64,000 nt of DNA from Allobacillus saliphilus (GTDB lineage Bacteria; Bacillota; Bacilli; Bacillales; Alkalibacillaceae). The number at the start of each line of letters is the position of its first letter. Within the stretch, counting starts at the first letter, position 1. The stretch is taken from positions 27,587 through 91,586 of the forward strand of contig NZ_JAGSIE010000015.1 of assembly GCF_018138385.1 (NCBI RefSeq), written 5' to 3'. Below are positions 8,263 to 16,153 of the stretch, one piece after another. The notes below the pieces were generated by a model. That model did not search any database, was not told where the DNA came from, and saw only the letters and a program-made list of their open reading frames with translations. The translations under genes were made by a program, and so were the position numbers.

Positions 8263-9225
8263 ATGTCGATCATCACAGACTTGGGTGACAAGATTTCAAT
8301 GGTTGATTTACATGACTTGTTTGTTCCAGAAAGAACAGGGAGCTATATTCTCCATGAAGACCAACCGTCGATTATCGAGACAAGTGCGAGTCCGTCAGTC
8401 CCATACTTATTAAACGGTTTGGAACAGTTGGAAATTCAGCCAGAAGAAATCCAATATATTATTGTGACACATATTCATTTGGACCATGCTGGAGGAGTCG
8501 GTGTTTTACTTGAGCACTGTCCGAATGCAACGGTCGTCGTTCATCCACGTGGTGCTAGACATATCGCTAATCCGACGAAATTGATTCAAGGAGCACGAGC
8601 GGTTTACGGTGACCAATTCGATCGATTATTTGATCCCATTAAACCTGTTCCAGAAGATCGAATCATTACAATGAAAGACAGTGAACAACTTCGACTAAGT
8701 GAAGATCGAGTGTTAACTTTTTACGATACACCAGGCCATGCAAAGCATCACTTTTCTATACATGATTCCGTTAGTAACGGTATGTTTACAGGAGATACGA
8801 TCGGTGTCCGTTATGCTCAAATAGCAGATGAACATGAGTTTATTTTGCCTTCTACTTCGCCAAATCAATTTAACCCTGACGCGATGATTCAGTCGATGCA
8901 ACGGATCAAAGATTTGGGTGTTTCAAGAATTTTCTTTGGCCATTATGGCGTGTCAGAGGACCCCGAAAATGTTTATCGCCAAATCAATTATTTTTTACCT
9001 ATTTTTATGGACCGGGGAAGAAAGGTCGAGCAAGAATATGAAGAACAATCATCGTCTGAAAAAGCCGAGCGGCTCTATGAATTACTGATCGAATCTGCTG
9101 CTTCCCATTTAGTTGATCGTAAAGTGAGTGATGATCACCCTGTTTATCAATTGTTAGAAGTTGATTTGAAAGTTTGTGCGCAAGGAATTATAGATTATTT
9201 AGAAAAAAATAAGTCTAAACAATAA
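8263..9225 (+). CDS. MBL-fold metallo-hydrolase
   Basis: Metallo-beta-lactamase-fold hydrolase of 320 aa. The zinc motif T-H70-x-H72-x-D74-H75-A-G-G is intact, with a further GHAKHH (about residue 165), FTGDT and FFGHYG supplying the other ligands. A helical C-terminal region of about 80 residues follows. There is no signal peptide. The family includes lactonases, glyoxalase II and others; the substrate cannot be read here. It has its own AGGAG ribosome site and terminator. Confidence 0.8.
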   Translation: MSIITDLGDKISMVDLHDLFVPERTGSYILHEDQPSIIETSASPSVPYLLNGLEQLEIQPEEIQYIIVTHIHLDHAGGVGVLLEHCPNATVVVHPRGARHIANPTKLIQGARAVYGDQFDRLFDPIKPVPEDRIITMKDSEQLRLSEDRVLTFYDTPGHAKHHFSIHDSVSNGMFTGDTIGVRYAQIADEHEFILPSTSPNQFNPDAMIQSMQRIKDLGVSRIFFGHYGVSEDPENVYRQINYFLPIFMDRGRKVEQEYEEQSSSEKAERLYELLIESAASHLVDRKVSDDHPVYQLLEVDLKVCAQGIIDYLEKNKSKQ

Positions 9226-9250
9226 TTTATAAAAAATATGGATCCGTTTT

Positions 9251-9280
9251 AAAACCGAGATAAATGCTCGGTTTTTTTAT
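9251..9280 (+). terminator. Terminator of the MBL hydrolase gene
   Basis: AACCGAG / CTCGGTT stem, 6-nt loop, run of seven T. Confidence 0.85.
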
Positions 9281-9295
9281 TTTGGAAAATTTTCA

Positions 9296-9357
9296 TTGAC
9301 AAAAAGCCGACAGGAGAATAATATAGACAATATGTTAAACCCGATTAAATCAATCGG
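9296..9357 (+). promoter_or_regulatory. Sigma-A promoter and downstream palindrome before the YeeE/YedE gene
   Basis: TTGACA (9296-9301), 17 bp, TAATAT (9319-9324). A perfect inverted repeat CCGATT-N5-AATCGG at 9341-9357 falls just after the expected transcription start and 5 nt before the ribosome site. It could be an operator or an RNA hairpin limiting translation. Confidence 0.7.
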
Positions 9358-9374
9358 AAATGGAGGAATTTAAA

Positions 9375-10628
9375 ATGGAAACAAAAGTACAGCCCGTTAA
9401 CGAGGCTTTAGATCCAATAAAAAAAGAAGATAAACAGTTAAATCGGCCACAAACTCCTTTGATTGTAGCTGGTTTGGTTGTAACAGCAATACTGATGGTG
9501 TATTTACTGTTCACACAAGTTGCGATGCAACCAATTTTATTAATTCTCGGTTTATTACTCGGATATACGCTGTTTCATGCGCGTTTTGGTTTCACGTCCG
9601 CCTTTCGCCGCTTAGCATCAGTAGGGAACGGGCAAGCCGTTCGCGCCCATATGGTGATGCTTGCGGTAGCCGTCACGCTATTTGCACCAATACTTGCATT
9701 TGGTGTCTCTTTCTTCGGGACAGGAGCGTCAGGCTATGTTGCTCCTGTCGGTGTTAGTGTTATTTTAGGAGCATTTTTATTTGGGATTGGTATGCAGTTA
9801 GGAGGAGGCTGTGCCTCTGGTACGCTATACGCAGTTGGTGGAGGACGCACAGTCATGTTGTTTACATTACTGTTTTTCATCGTAGGATCAACAATCGGTG
9901 CGTATCATTTGCCGTTTTGGACGGATGAAACTCCATCTTTTGAACCGATCTCACTGGCGACTTCAACAGGCTTAGGCTATGGTGGTGCATGGATCGTTTC
10001 GTTAGCACTATTCGGATTAATTGCATGGATTACGTTAGTCATTGAAAGAAAAAAACAACCACCACGTATGGCTCCATTGCCAAAGACAGCTGGATGGAAA
10101 CGAATTTTGCGTGGTTCATGGCCACTATTCGCAGCAGCAATCGGCTTAGCGGTTTTAAATGCTCTAACATTAATGACAAGAGGCCAACCATGGGGAATCA
10201 CATCAGCATTTGCATTATGGGGTTCTAAGACAGCACAATTTCTTGGATTTGACGTTGCAAGCTGGGGGTATTGGCAAGGAGCAAATGCGGAAGTTTTACA
10301 GTCCAGCATTTTTACAGATTCAACGACCGTTTTGAATCTTGGTGTCATTTTAGGTGCTTTTCTCGCATCAGCCGCGGGTGGATTATTTAAGTTTTCCAAG
10401 TTGACGAAAGGGAATGTTGCAGCATCAATCATCGGTGGACTATTAATGGGATATGGTGCACGTCTTGCATTTGGATGTAATATCGGTGCTTATTTCGGTG
10501 GCATCGCATCGTTCAGTGTGCATGGTTATGTTTGGGGATTACTTGCACTTGCAGGAACCTTTGTCGCGCTATATTTACGGCCATTGTTCGGGCTATCCGT
10601 TCCAAAACCGAAAGATTCATTCTGTTGA
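9375..10628 (+). CDS. YeeE/YedE-family (TsuA-like) thiosulfate/sulfur transporter
   Basis: Polytopic membrane protein with two Sulf_transp half-domains. Each half carries a conserved cysteine in a Gly-rich helix break: GGGCASGTLYAVGGG and FGCNIGAYFGG. These cysteines relay thiosulfate in characterised TsuA proteins. About ten hydrophobic segments; 417 aa. Start ATG 9375 is chosen for GGAGGA 7 nt upstream. It has its own sigma-A promoter with a downstream palindrome. The SsuBCA-like importer follows, so a sulfur-acquisition locus is likely. Thiosulfate as the substrate is inferred from the family. Confidence 0.82.
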   Translation: METKVQPVNEALDPIKKEDKQLNRPQTPLIVAGLVVTAILMVYLLFTQVAMQPILLILGLLLGYTLFHARFGFTSAFRRLASVGNGQAVRAHMVMLAVAVTLFAPILAFGVSFFGTGASGYVAPVGVSVILGAFLFGIGMQLGGGCASGTLYAVGGGRTVMLFTLLFFIVGSTIGAYHLPFWTDETPSFEPISLATSTGLGYGGAWIVSLALFGLIAWITLVIERKKQPPRMAPLPKTAGWKRILRGSWPLFAAAIGLAVLNALTLMTRGQPWGITSAFALWGSKTAQFLGFDVASWGYWQGANAEVLQSSIFTDSTTVLNLGVILGAFLASAAGGLFKFSKLTKGNVAASIIGGLLMGYGARLAFGCNIGAYFGGIASFSVHGYVWGLLALAGTFVALYLRPLFGLSVPKPKDSFC

Positions 10629-10641
10629 CGACCATAAAATA

Positions 10642-10730
10642 GCTACTCTTAAAAACAAGTAGTTCAGTTCTGGAATACAAAATTGAAATTTGTACCTTTA
10701 ATTGAACTACTTATCTTAAAAAGAGTGCTT
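10642..10730. repeat. Long imperfect palindrome between the YeeE gene and the SsuB-like gene
   Basis: Arms AAGTAGTTCA (10657-10666) and TGAACTACTT (10703-10712) are perfect. Matching outer segments (ACTCTTAA and TTAAAAAGAGT) extend the structure. An inner TACAAA/TTTGTA pair lies inside the loop. The right side runs into TTTTTATTTT. It probably terminates the transporter transcript. Its size and layered symmetry also fit a small palindromic mobile repeat. The rest of this roughly 300-bp gap holds only the next promoter. Confidence 0.7.
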
Positions 10731-10844
10731 TTTATTTTGCCAAAAATCGTATTTTTCTCGATTAAACAGTCAGGCAATGAATGTCCTGATAAATCAACTA
10801 TTATCTTAGGTAAAAGAATATTTTCATGAAACCTAAACAAATAA

Positions 10845-10874
10845 TTGACACACTTTCAGTTACCACTGTATAAT
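10845..10874 (+). promoter_or_regulatory. Sigma-A promoter of the SsuBCA-like operon
   Basis: TTGACA, 18 bp, TATAAT, about 60 bp upstream of the first start codon. Confidence 0.75.
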
Positions 10875-10932
10875 CTATTATTGCAATATAAAACATAGTA
10901 AGTTTATCGGATTAATAAGGAATGGTGGATAT

Positions 10933-11718
10933 ATGTTTTTGGAATTAAAGCAAGTAGGTAAAAGTTATGAAGATCAACAAGGACGTTTTGAAGTCTTTTC
11001 CGATATTGATTTATCTATCGAGGAGAATCAGTTTGTTTCCATTCTAGGTCCCTCGGGTTGTGGAAAGTCCACCTTGCTTTCGATGATTGCAGGATTAGAG
11101 AAGATAACGGATGGCACCATCTTGTTGGAAGGGGAAGAAATCAGCAAACCAGGTTCCGACAGAGGGATGGTTTTTCAGGAACCTTCATTGTTTCCTTGGT
11201 TGAATGTGAAGAATAATGTCCTTTATCCGATTAAGAAACAATTGCCAAAGAACGAAGCGGAAGACCGCGTCAAGCACTTTTTGAAGATGGTTCATTTAAG
11301 TAAGTTCACGGATCATTATACCTATGAATTGTCGGGTGGAATGCAACAGCGCGTTGCGATTGCCAGAGCATTGTCAATGGATCCAAAAGTGTTGCTGATG
11401 GATGAACCATTTGGCGCGTTGGATGAACAAACGCGAGATTTGATGCAAGATGAATTGACAAAGATCTGGCAAGAAACGAATAAAACGATTCTGTTCGTGA
11501 CCCATAGTATTCATGAAGCCATTAAGCTTTCCGATCGCGTTATTGTCATGGGCATCCGGCCAGGTCGCATCATTGCCGATATCAACGTCGATTTGCCTAG
11601 ACCAAGGAAGCGGAATAACCCGGATGTCGTTGAGTTAGAAACCCAAGTCATGGACTTACTGAAAGTAGAAATCGATAAAGTATTAAAGGAAGAAATAGAC
11701 TATGAAGCTAGCAATTAA
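10933..11718 (+). CDS. ABC importer ATP-binding protein, SsuB/TauB/NrtD type
   Basis: ATPase of a nitrate/sulfonate/taurine-class importer. It shows Walker [10 protein letters not shown], the Q-loop in VFQEPSLFPWLNV, signature LSGGMQQR, Walker B VLLMDEPFGALD and switch H in FVTHSIHEA. The phrase PWLNVKNNV is typical of SsuB/TauB. 261 aa; ribosome site GGTGG. It overlaps the permease gene by 17 nt. First gene of a three-gene operon (ATPase, permease, lipoprotein). Its position after a thiosulfate-type transporter favours organosulfur substrates, but no monooxygenase such as SsuD is present. Confidence 0.85.
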   Translation: MFLELKQVGKSYEDQQGRFEVFSDIDLSIEENQFVSILGPSGCGKSTLLSMIAGLEKITDGTILLEGEEISKPGSDRGMVFQEPSLFPWLNVKNNVLYPIKKQLPKNEAEDRVKHFLKMVHLSKFTDHYTYELSGGMQQRVAIARALSMDPKVLLMDEPFGALDEQTRDLMQDELTKIWQETNKTILFVTHSIHEAIKLSDRVIVMGIRPGRIIADINVDLPRPRKRNNPDVVELETQVMDLLKVEIDKVLKEEIDYEASN

Positions 11719-12460
11719 ACGGACACTGTTTCTCGTTGTCGTTGTTGGGATTTGGCAGTTGGTTGTATCAATGAATATTTTCCCGGAAGTTGTTTTGCCT
11801 GGTCCGGTGAAAGTAATGCAAGCTTTATTTGACGGTTTTGCAAGTGGGAGTTTACTCGTAGCACTCGGAGCAAGTTTTAAACATCTGCTGATTGGTTTGT
11901 CGCTAGCCTTGCTTTTCGGGACAATTCTAGGAGTTATTCTCGGAAAATCCCGTCAAGCGGATGAAACGGCTGGAATGTACTTAATTGCTCTTCAAAGTAT
12001 TCCAAGTATCGTTTGGGTACCTTTGTCCCTGATGTTATTTGGCTTTACAGAGTTCGCCGTCATCTTTGTTGTCGTACTAGGTGGTACATTCGTTATGGCT
12101 TTGAATGTCCGGTCGGCGATTCAAAACGTTCCACCGCAATTGGTGAAAGCTGCCCGAACAATGGGCACGAGTGGAGCAGAGTTGTTTTATCGGGTTGAGA
12201 TTCCTGCGAGTATCCCGTATTACATGACCGGTGTCCGACTTGCTTGGGCCTTCAGCTGGAGAGCGTTGATGGCAGGGGAATTATTGAGCAATGGTCCAGG
12301 ACTGGGGTATTCCCTACAATTTGCCTCGGATTTTGCCCGGATGGATCAAGTCATTGGCATCATCATTATCATCGGTACGATTGGGGCCGTCGTCGATCAG
12401 TTGGTATTTTCGAAATTAGAGAAAAATGTTCTCAAACGTTGGGGCTTATTAAAATCATAA
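11702..12460 (+). CDS. ABC importer permease, SsuC/TauC type
   Basis: Inner-membrane permease of 252 aa with about six helices. The BPD_transp_1 coupling loop is QLVKAARTMGTSGAELFYRVEIPASIPYYMTG. Cognate to the ATPase whose 3' end it overlaps, and 16 nt before the lipoprotein gene. Ribosome site AAAGGAAG lies within the ATPase coding sequence. The family moves sulfonates, taurine, nitrate or thiamine precursors, so the substrate is inferred only from context. Confidence 0.83.
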   Translation: MKLAIKRTLFLVVVVGIWQLVVSMNIFPEVVLPGPVKVMQALFDGFASGSLLVALGASFKHLLIGLSLALLFGTILGVILGKSRQADETAGMYLIALQSIPSIVWVPLSLMLFGFTEFAVIFVVVLGGTFVMALNVRSAIQNVPPQLVKAARTMGTSGAELFYRVEIPASIPYYMTGVRLAWAFSWRALMAGELLSNGPGLGYSLQFASDFARMDQVIGIIIIIGTIGAVVDQLVFSKLEKNVLKRWGLLKS

Positions 12461-12476
12461 AAAGGAGAGTCATCTT

Positions 12477-13472
12477 ATGAAAAAAATAATCTTATTCGCA
12501 ATGGTCGTATTGTTAGGTGCGTTCATGGCAGCTTGCGGTAGTTCCAATGCGGAAGAAGGTTCAAATAGTGAAGAAGTAACAATCGGTTACTTTCCAAATA
12601 TTAATCACGTTGCAGGCATGGTTGCAGAGGAAAAAGAACTATATTCAGAGTCATTACCAGACGGCACAACTGTTAACTATCAGTATTTCCCGGATGGTTC
12701 AGCGTTCATGACAGCGCTTGAAACCGGAGATATTGAAGCAGGTATTGTCGGACCCGGTCCTGCAATGAACCACTACACAAGTGGTGCTGAAGTAAGTGTT
12801 GTCGCAGCAGGTTCGGCTGGTGGAACGGTCATTATGGCAAGAAAAGATGCAGGCATTGAGTCACCTGAAGATCTTGCCGGAAAAAACTTCATTTCACCAC
12901 GTGTAGGTTGCACACATGATGTTCAATTCGAAACGCAAATGAAAGAAGACTTTGGCATGACAACGGATCGTGTGAATGGTGAAATCAAACACGTTACAGG
13001 TAAACCAGCGACTTACTCCAATATGTTTGCGACAGGAAATGTCGATGTCGCGACGGTTCCAGAGCCGTGGGCGTCATTCATTGAAGAGGAAGGAACAGGT
13101 GAAGTGTTGATCGATACACCGGAAGTCGCCTATGGTCAGACATTACCGGCTGCTGTGTTTGTTACTTCGAATGAGTTGATTGAAAATGATCCCGAGCTGG
13201 TTCAAAATATCGTTGACGCACACAAGAACGCAACAGAATTTATTCAAAACAATCCAGATGAGGCCAAGACAATCGCGATTGAAAAAATCAAAGACATTAC
13301 CGACCAAGAACTTTCCTCAGAGGTCATCGATCGAGCTTGGGAAAGAATTGATTTCACCTATGAAGTTGACGCAGAAGTGTTGCAGGAGTTCGCAAACTCT
13401 TCTTACGACTTAGGTTTCTTGGATGAACAGCCTGATTTATCAGGATTAGTCGATAAACAATTTATTGAATAA
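12477..13472 (+). CDS. ABC importer substrate-binding lipoprotein, SsuA/TauA-like
   Basis: Secreted lipoprotein of 331 aa: signal MKKIILFAMVVLLGAFMAAC with a lipobox cysteine at about residue 20, an acidic Ser/Glu linker, then an NMT1/SBP_bac fold (TIGYFPNINHVAGMVAEEK). The segment GGTVIMARKDAGIESPEDLAGK is typical of aliphatic-sulfonate and nitrate binding proteins. VPEPWASF matches the ligand-pocket region. AAAGGAG precedes the ATG, and a terminator follows. It binds the small anionic substrate for the two preceding genes. Confidence 0.83.
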   Translation: MKKIILFAMVVLLGAFMAACGSSNAEEGSNSEEVTIGYFPNINHVAGMVAEEKELYSESLPDGTTVNYQYFPDGSAFMTALETGDIEAGIVGPGPAMNHYTSGAEVSVVAAGSAGGTVIMARKDAGIESPEDLAGKNFISPRVGCTHDVQFETQMKEDFGMTTDRVNGEIKHVTGKPATYSNMFATGNVDVATVPEPWASFIEEEGTGEVLIDTPEVAYGQTLPAAVFVTSNELIENDPELVQNIVDAHKNATEFIQNNPDEAKTIAIEKIKDITDQELSSEVIDRAWERIDFTYEVDAEVLQEFANSSYDLGFLDEQPDLSGLVDKQFIE

Positions 13473-13480
13473 GATGATTG

Positions 13481-13508
13481 ATAGCCACTCGGTTCATCGG
13501 GTGGCTTT
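13481..13508 (+). terminator. Terminator of the SsuBCA-like operon
   Basis: AGCCACTCG / CGGGTGGCT stem followed by TTTTCGTTTTC. Confidence 0.75.
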
Positions 13509-13567
13509 TCGTTTTCAATAAACGTATAAAGTTTTCAAGAAAGTTATGGTAATATAAAAAATTCGTT

Positions 13568-14023
13568 GCATCTGAATAGAAAGAAGAATCTGCTAATGAA
13601 GTAACTAATTAAATTAATACAGATTCTTCAGCACAAGAGTTAAAAAAGTTAGTCGAGAAAACCCTAATGGAAAATTTTCGTTATGCTGAAGAAGAAAATT
13701 TCGAAGCCTAAACGGCTACTCTCGTAGAGTCAGTTCGAACGGACGAACGTCAGACGAATGTATAAGGCTTGCTCAATAACTACGACATGGATTATGCGAT
13801 TTTGGATCTGTCTGTTCAATCGATTTCCCACGAAGAAGCAGAAGTTGAAATCATACAACAAAGTATTGCAACAGAACTGGCTGAAGTATATGAATACAAT
13901 AACAATCAAGTAAAGGCTATTCATCAATTAGTGGTTGAAGAAAGTGAGTATATGATCAGCGTGACAGAAACATTGACCGACACAATCGTACAGGTTGAAC
14001 AAAATGGCAATCCAATTCAATAG
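13568..14023 (+). pseudogene. Decayed NTF2/SnoaL-like (lipo)protein gene
   Basis: One frame can be read for 152 codons through four internal stops. The segments include SAQELKKLVEKTLMENFRYA, EEENFEA, LLNNYDMDYAILDLSVQSIS, then HQLVVEESEYMISVTET. This layout (helix, YAEEENxEAY, Tyr-rich strand, strands ending in HxLVxxxxxWxI) resembles NTF2-like secreted proteins of Bacillaceae. The start codon and signal peptide are missing. The distal 84 codons remain open from an ATG at 13769, but there is no ribosome site. Stops are at codons 4, 15, 47 and 64 of the frame. Confidence 0.72.
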
Positions 14024-14149
14024 AAATTTGGTGGCATTCGAAGTTCATTTATTGAATGTCCTTTTTTCATTTAATATAAAGAAGGAATTCTTCACACCAA
14101 CCGAGAAACCTATTTATTGTAGAAGAGAATACAATTTAGAGGTGAGATG

Positions 14150-14632
14150 ATGGAAGAAGTAAAGTATGCGATTCAAGATGACTATCCAAATGATTTTGCT
14201 CATTGCTTTGGCTGCGGTCATCAAAACAAAGAAGGACATTTATTTCGAACAGGATGGAAAGGTGATCAGTCGGTGACGGTTTATCAACCTGAACCAAAAC
14301 ATACAGCGATTCCTGGTTTTATCTATGGGGGACTACTTGCTTCCTTGGTAGATTGCCATGGTACTGGGTCAGCAGCACTCTTTTTACATAGGAAGAATGG
14401 TCATGAGCCAGGTGATGGCGTACCAGCACCACGCTTTGTGACAGCCTCATTGCACGTAGATTATTTAAAGCCCACACCGCAAGGCATCCCGTTAAAAGCG
14501 GTCGGTGAGATTGAAGAAATCCATCCGAAAAAATTCAAGGTGACGACGAATGTATATGCAAATGATGAAGTAGTTGTAAAAGGAGAAGTTGTAGCTGCAG
14601 TTATGCCTGATACATTTGTGAAAAAGGGATAA
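14150..14632 (+). CDS. PaaI-family hotdog-fold thioesterase
   Basis: Single hotdog domain of 160 aa. The N-terminal CFGCGHQNKEGHLFR is the Cys-rich segment often seen in this group. GFIYGGLLASLVDCHGTGSAA gives the conserved helix with the catalytic Asp. TASLHVDYLKPTP matches the hotdog beta strand. Substrate is probably an acyl-CoA. Of two adjacent ATGs I prefer 14150, which places GAGGTG 5 nt upstream; 14147 leaves only 2 nt. It stands alone between a pseudogene and the PlcR-like regulator. Confidence 0.82.
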   Translation: MEEVKYAIQDDYPNDFAHCFGCGHQNKEGHLFRTGWKGDQSVTVYQPEPKHTAIPGFIYGGLLASLVDCHGTGSAALFLHRKNGHEPGDGVPAPRFVTASLHVDYLKPTPQGIPLKAVGEIEEIHPKKFKVTTNVYANDEVVVKGEVVAAVMPDTFVKKG

Positions 14633-14641
14633 AATATAAAG

Positions 14642-14673
14642 TGAACCCTGGCTGATGAAGGGGCTAGGGTTCA
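14642..14673 (+). terminator. Probable terminator of the thioesterase gene
   Basis: GAACCCTGGC / GGGCTAGGGTTC stem; the following T-run is weak (AATTTGTG). Confidence 0.5.
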
Positions 14674-14746
14674 ATTTGTGTTGTACAGGAAAAAAGTTTT
14701 TAAAATAGTAAAATAATTGTAAACAACGACGAGAATTTGTGGTATA

Positions 14747-15643
14747 TTAAACTTGTTTATGTAAATTTTGCAGCTCGTCTAATTTGAACAATGCTTTTTG
14801 GTAATACTGATTTTCTTCGGTCAAATCAAAAACTTGCTTTGCTTTTCGAAAGAATTCAAGTGCTTGAACGGTTTGCTCAATTTCTTCATATGCTCTTCCA
14901 ATAATGAAATATAAATGGCCCATTCCATATAAAGATCGATTATTTCTACAAGAAGTTAGCCCTTTTTTCGCGTGATCGATCGTTTTTTCGTAATTTGAGA
15001 TCATTAGGTTACAACGAGCCAGATTATATCGAATCATAATTTCAATATTATGATTACGAATGATTGGTAGTTTTTTAACAGAGAAAAGCAGATCTTCATA
15101 AAGGTCAATTGCTTGCTTATATTGTTTAAAGTCTACTAATATATTTGCTTTATTGATTAAAATTTCGATCTCTCGCTCGGATTTGACCTTTTGGTTTGTG
15201 TTGAATAAAAATAACGCTTCATTAAGTAAATCTAGCGAGGCGTCCAGGTCTTTATCAACATACCTTTTACACAGAGCCTTATGCCATAGAATGAATTGTT
15301 TGAAACGTCTATTTTCATATAAGGGAGTTTTTTCTTCTTTCTCAATTAAAGCTTTCAATCCTGTGTAATTATCTTGAATGACCATTTCCCTTGCTTGGAT
15401 TTCCACTTCAAGCGAGTAATCCATGCGTTCAGGAAAAGTCGTATCATAAAAGTAATTGACATCCACACCGAGCCGTTCGGCAATTTTGAATAAAATATCT
15501 GCAGCGATGGCGAGAGATCCATTTTCAATTTTACTAATATAGGCTTGTGTACATATCCCATCACATAACTCCTTCTGTGTCATATGAAAGTATCTTCGTA
15601 AATCATAGATTTTTGATCCGATATCCTCTCGATTATCTATCAA
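14747..15643 (-). CDS. PlcR-like RRNPP-family peptide-responsive transcription regulator
   Basis: HTH plus TPR regulator of 298 aa, close to PlcR (about 285). Residues 8-65 are an HTH_3/XRE domain (LRRYFHMTQKELCDG, QAYISKIENGSLAIAADIL, followed by DVNYFYD). Residues about 75-295 form TPR-like helix pairs, for example YKQAIDLYEDLLFSVKK and YEKTIDHAKKGL. This is the architecture of PlcR, NprR and other regulators controlled by imported peptides. The start is TTG at 15643, with AAGGGGGTG 7 nt upstream. It is divergent from a 49-codon gene for an exported pro-peptide-like product, its likely ligand. An ordinary non-peptide XRE-TPR regulator is the alternative. Confidence 0.8.
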   Translation of the reverse strand: MIDNREDIGSKIYDLRRYFHMTQKELCDGICTQAYISKIENGSLAIAADILFKIAERLGVDVNYFYDTTFPERMDYSLEVEIQAREMVIQDNYTGLKALIEKEEKTPLYENRRFKQFILWHKALCKRYVDKDLDASLDLLNEALFLFNTNQKVKSEREIEILINKANILVDFKQYKQAIDLYEDLLFSVKKLPIIRNHNIEIMIRYNLARCNLMISNYEKTIDHAKKGLTSCRNNRSLYGMGHLYFIIGRAYEEIEQTVQALEFFRKAKQVFDLTEENQYYQKALFKLDELQNLHKQV

Positions 15644-15739
15644 AATTCTGCACCCCCTTACAAAATTTTCTTAAAAATATTCCGATGTTTATACTTTTTG
15701 AGAAAAACGTAGAAAACGAAAGGAAATCACCTCTTATTC

Positions 15740-15787
15740 GGCTCAAATCGGGCTCAATCGCAAATCCATCTAATTTGATAGTATGAT
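15740..15787 (+). promoter_or_regulatory. Promoter of the peptide gene with tandem direct repeat
   Basis: Two adjacent direct repeats, GGCTCAAATCG (15740-15750) and GGCTCAATCG (15751-15760), end about 21 bp before a good -10 box TATGAT (15782-15787). The -35 region is poor. That layout suits an activator-dependent promoter, and the neighbouring PlcR-like protein is the obvious candidate. No canonical PlcR box was seen. Confidence 0.45.
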
Positions 15788-15825
15788 AGATTTAATTTAA
15801 ATCAACTAACAAAGGAGGGTCTCGA

Positions 15826-15975
15826 TTGAAAAAGTTTTTGAGTCTTGTCGCTGTTGTTCTTATTGTCTCTAGTCTCTATGGCTTTGACGTCAGCCAAGAA
15901 AACACGTCTGAAGAAGCATTTGTTACCATTCAAGGCATTGGAAAGGATAACAATGATCTCGGTTCGCTTGACTAA
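15826..15975 (+). CDS. PapR/NprX-like exported signalling pro-peptide, 49 aa
   Basis: Small gene starting at TTG, with an excellent AAAGGAGGG ribosome site 6 nt upstream and its own terminator. The product has a Sec-type N-terminus (MKKFLSLVAVVLIVSSLYGF), a polar middle (DVSQENTSEEAFVTIQ) and a short C-terminus ending KDNNDLGSLD. Length and layout match PapR (48 aa, ending near DLPFEY), the ligand of PlcR, and other pro-peptides read by RRNPP receptors. The divergent neighbour is a PlcR-like receptor. The active peptide would be the last 5-8 residues, as with PapR; that is inference. PapR is normally encoded downstream of plcR, not divergently. Confidence 0.7.
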   Translation: MKKFLSLVAVVLIVSSLYGFDVSQENTSEEAFVTIQGIGKDNNDLGSLD

Positions 15976-16015
15976 TTGTTAGTTGCAATCTACAAAAGAT
16001 ACAACCATCCATATC

Positions 16016-16050
16016 GGGCTACCCCGCAGTTTTGGTAGCCCTCTTTTTTT
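16016..16050 (+). terminator. Terminator of the peptide gene
   Basis: Perfect GGGCTACC / GGTAGCCC stem, then TCTTTTTTT. Confidence 0.88.
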
Positions 16051-16153
16051 AAAAAACTGAATTTTCATTTATACATAAATATATTATACACTGTTTAACT
16101 AAAAACGAAAAATGGTCATCTACTAATCATTCATAGCGAGGGAGGGAGCTTTT

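Noticed and set aside
10933..13472. Assigning ssuB/ssuC/ssuA symbols
   Set aside because: The family covers sulfonate, taurine, nitrate and thiamine-precursor importers, and no ssuD monooxygenase is present to settle it.
13769..14023. Intact 84-residue protein
   Set aside because: Protein-like sequence continues upstream through stop codons in the same frame, so it is the tail of a pseudogene.
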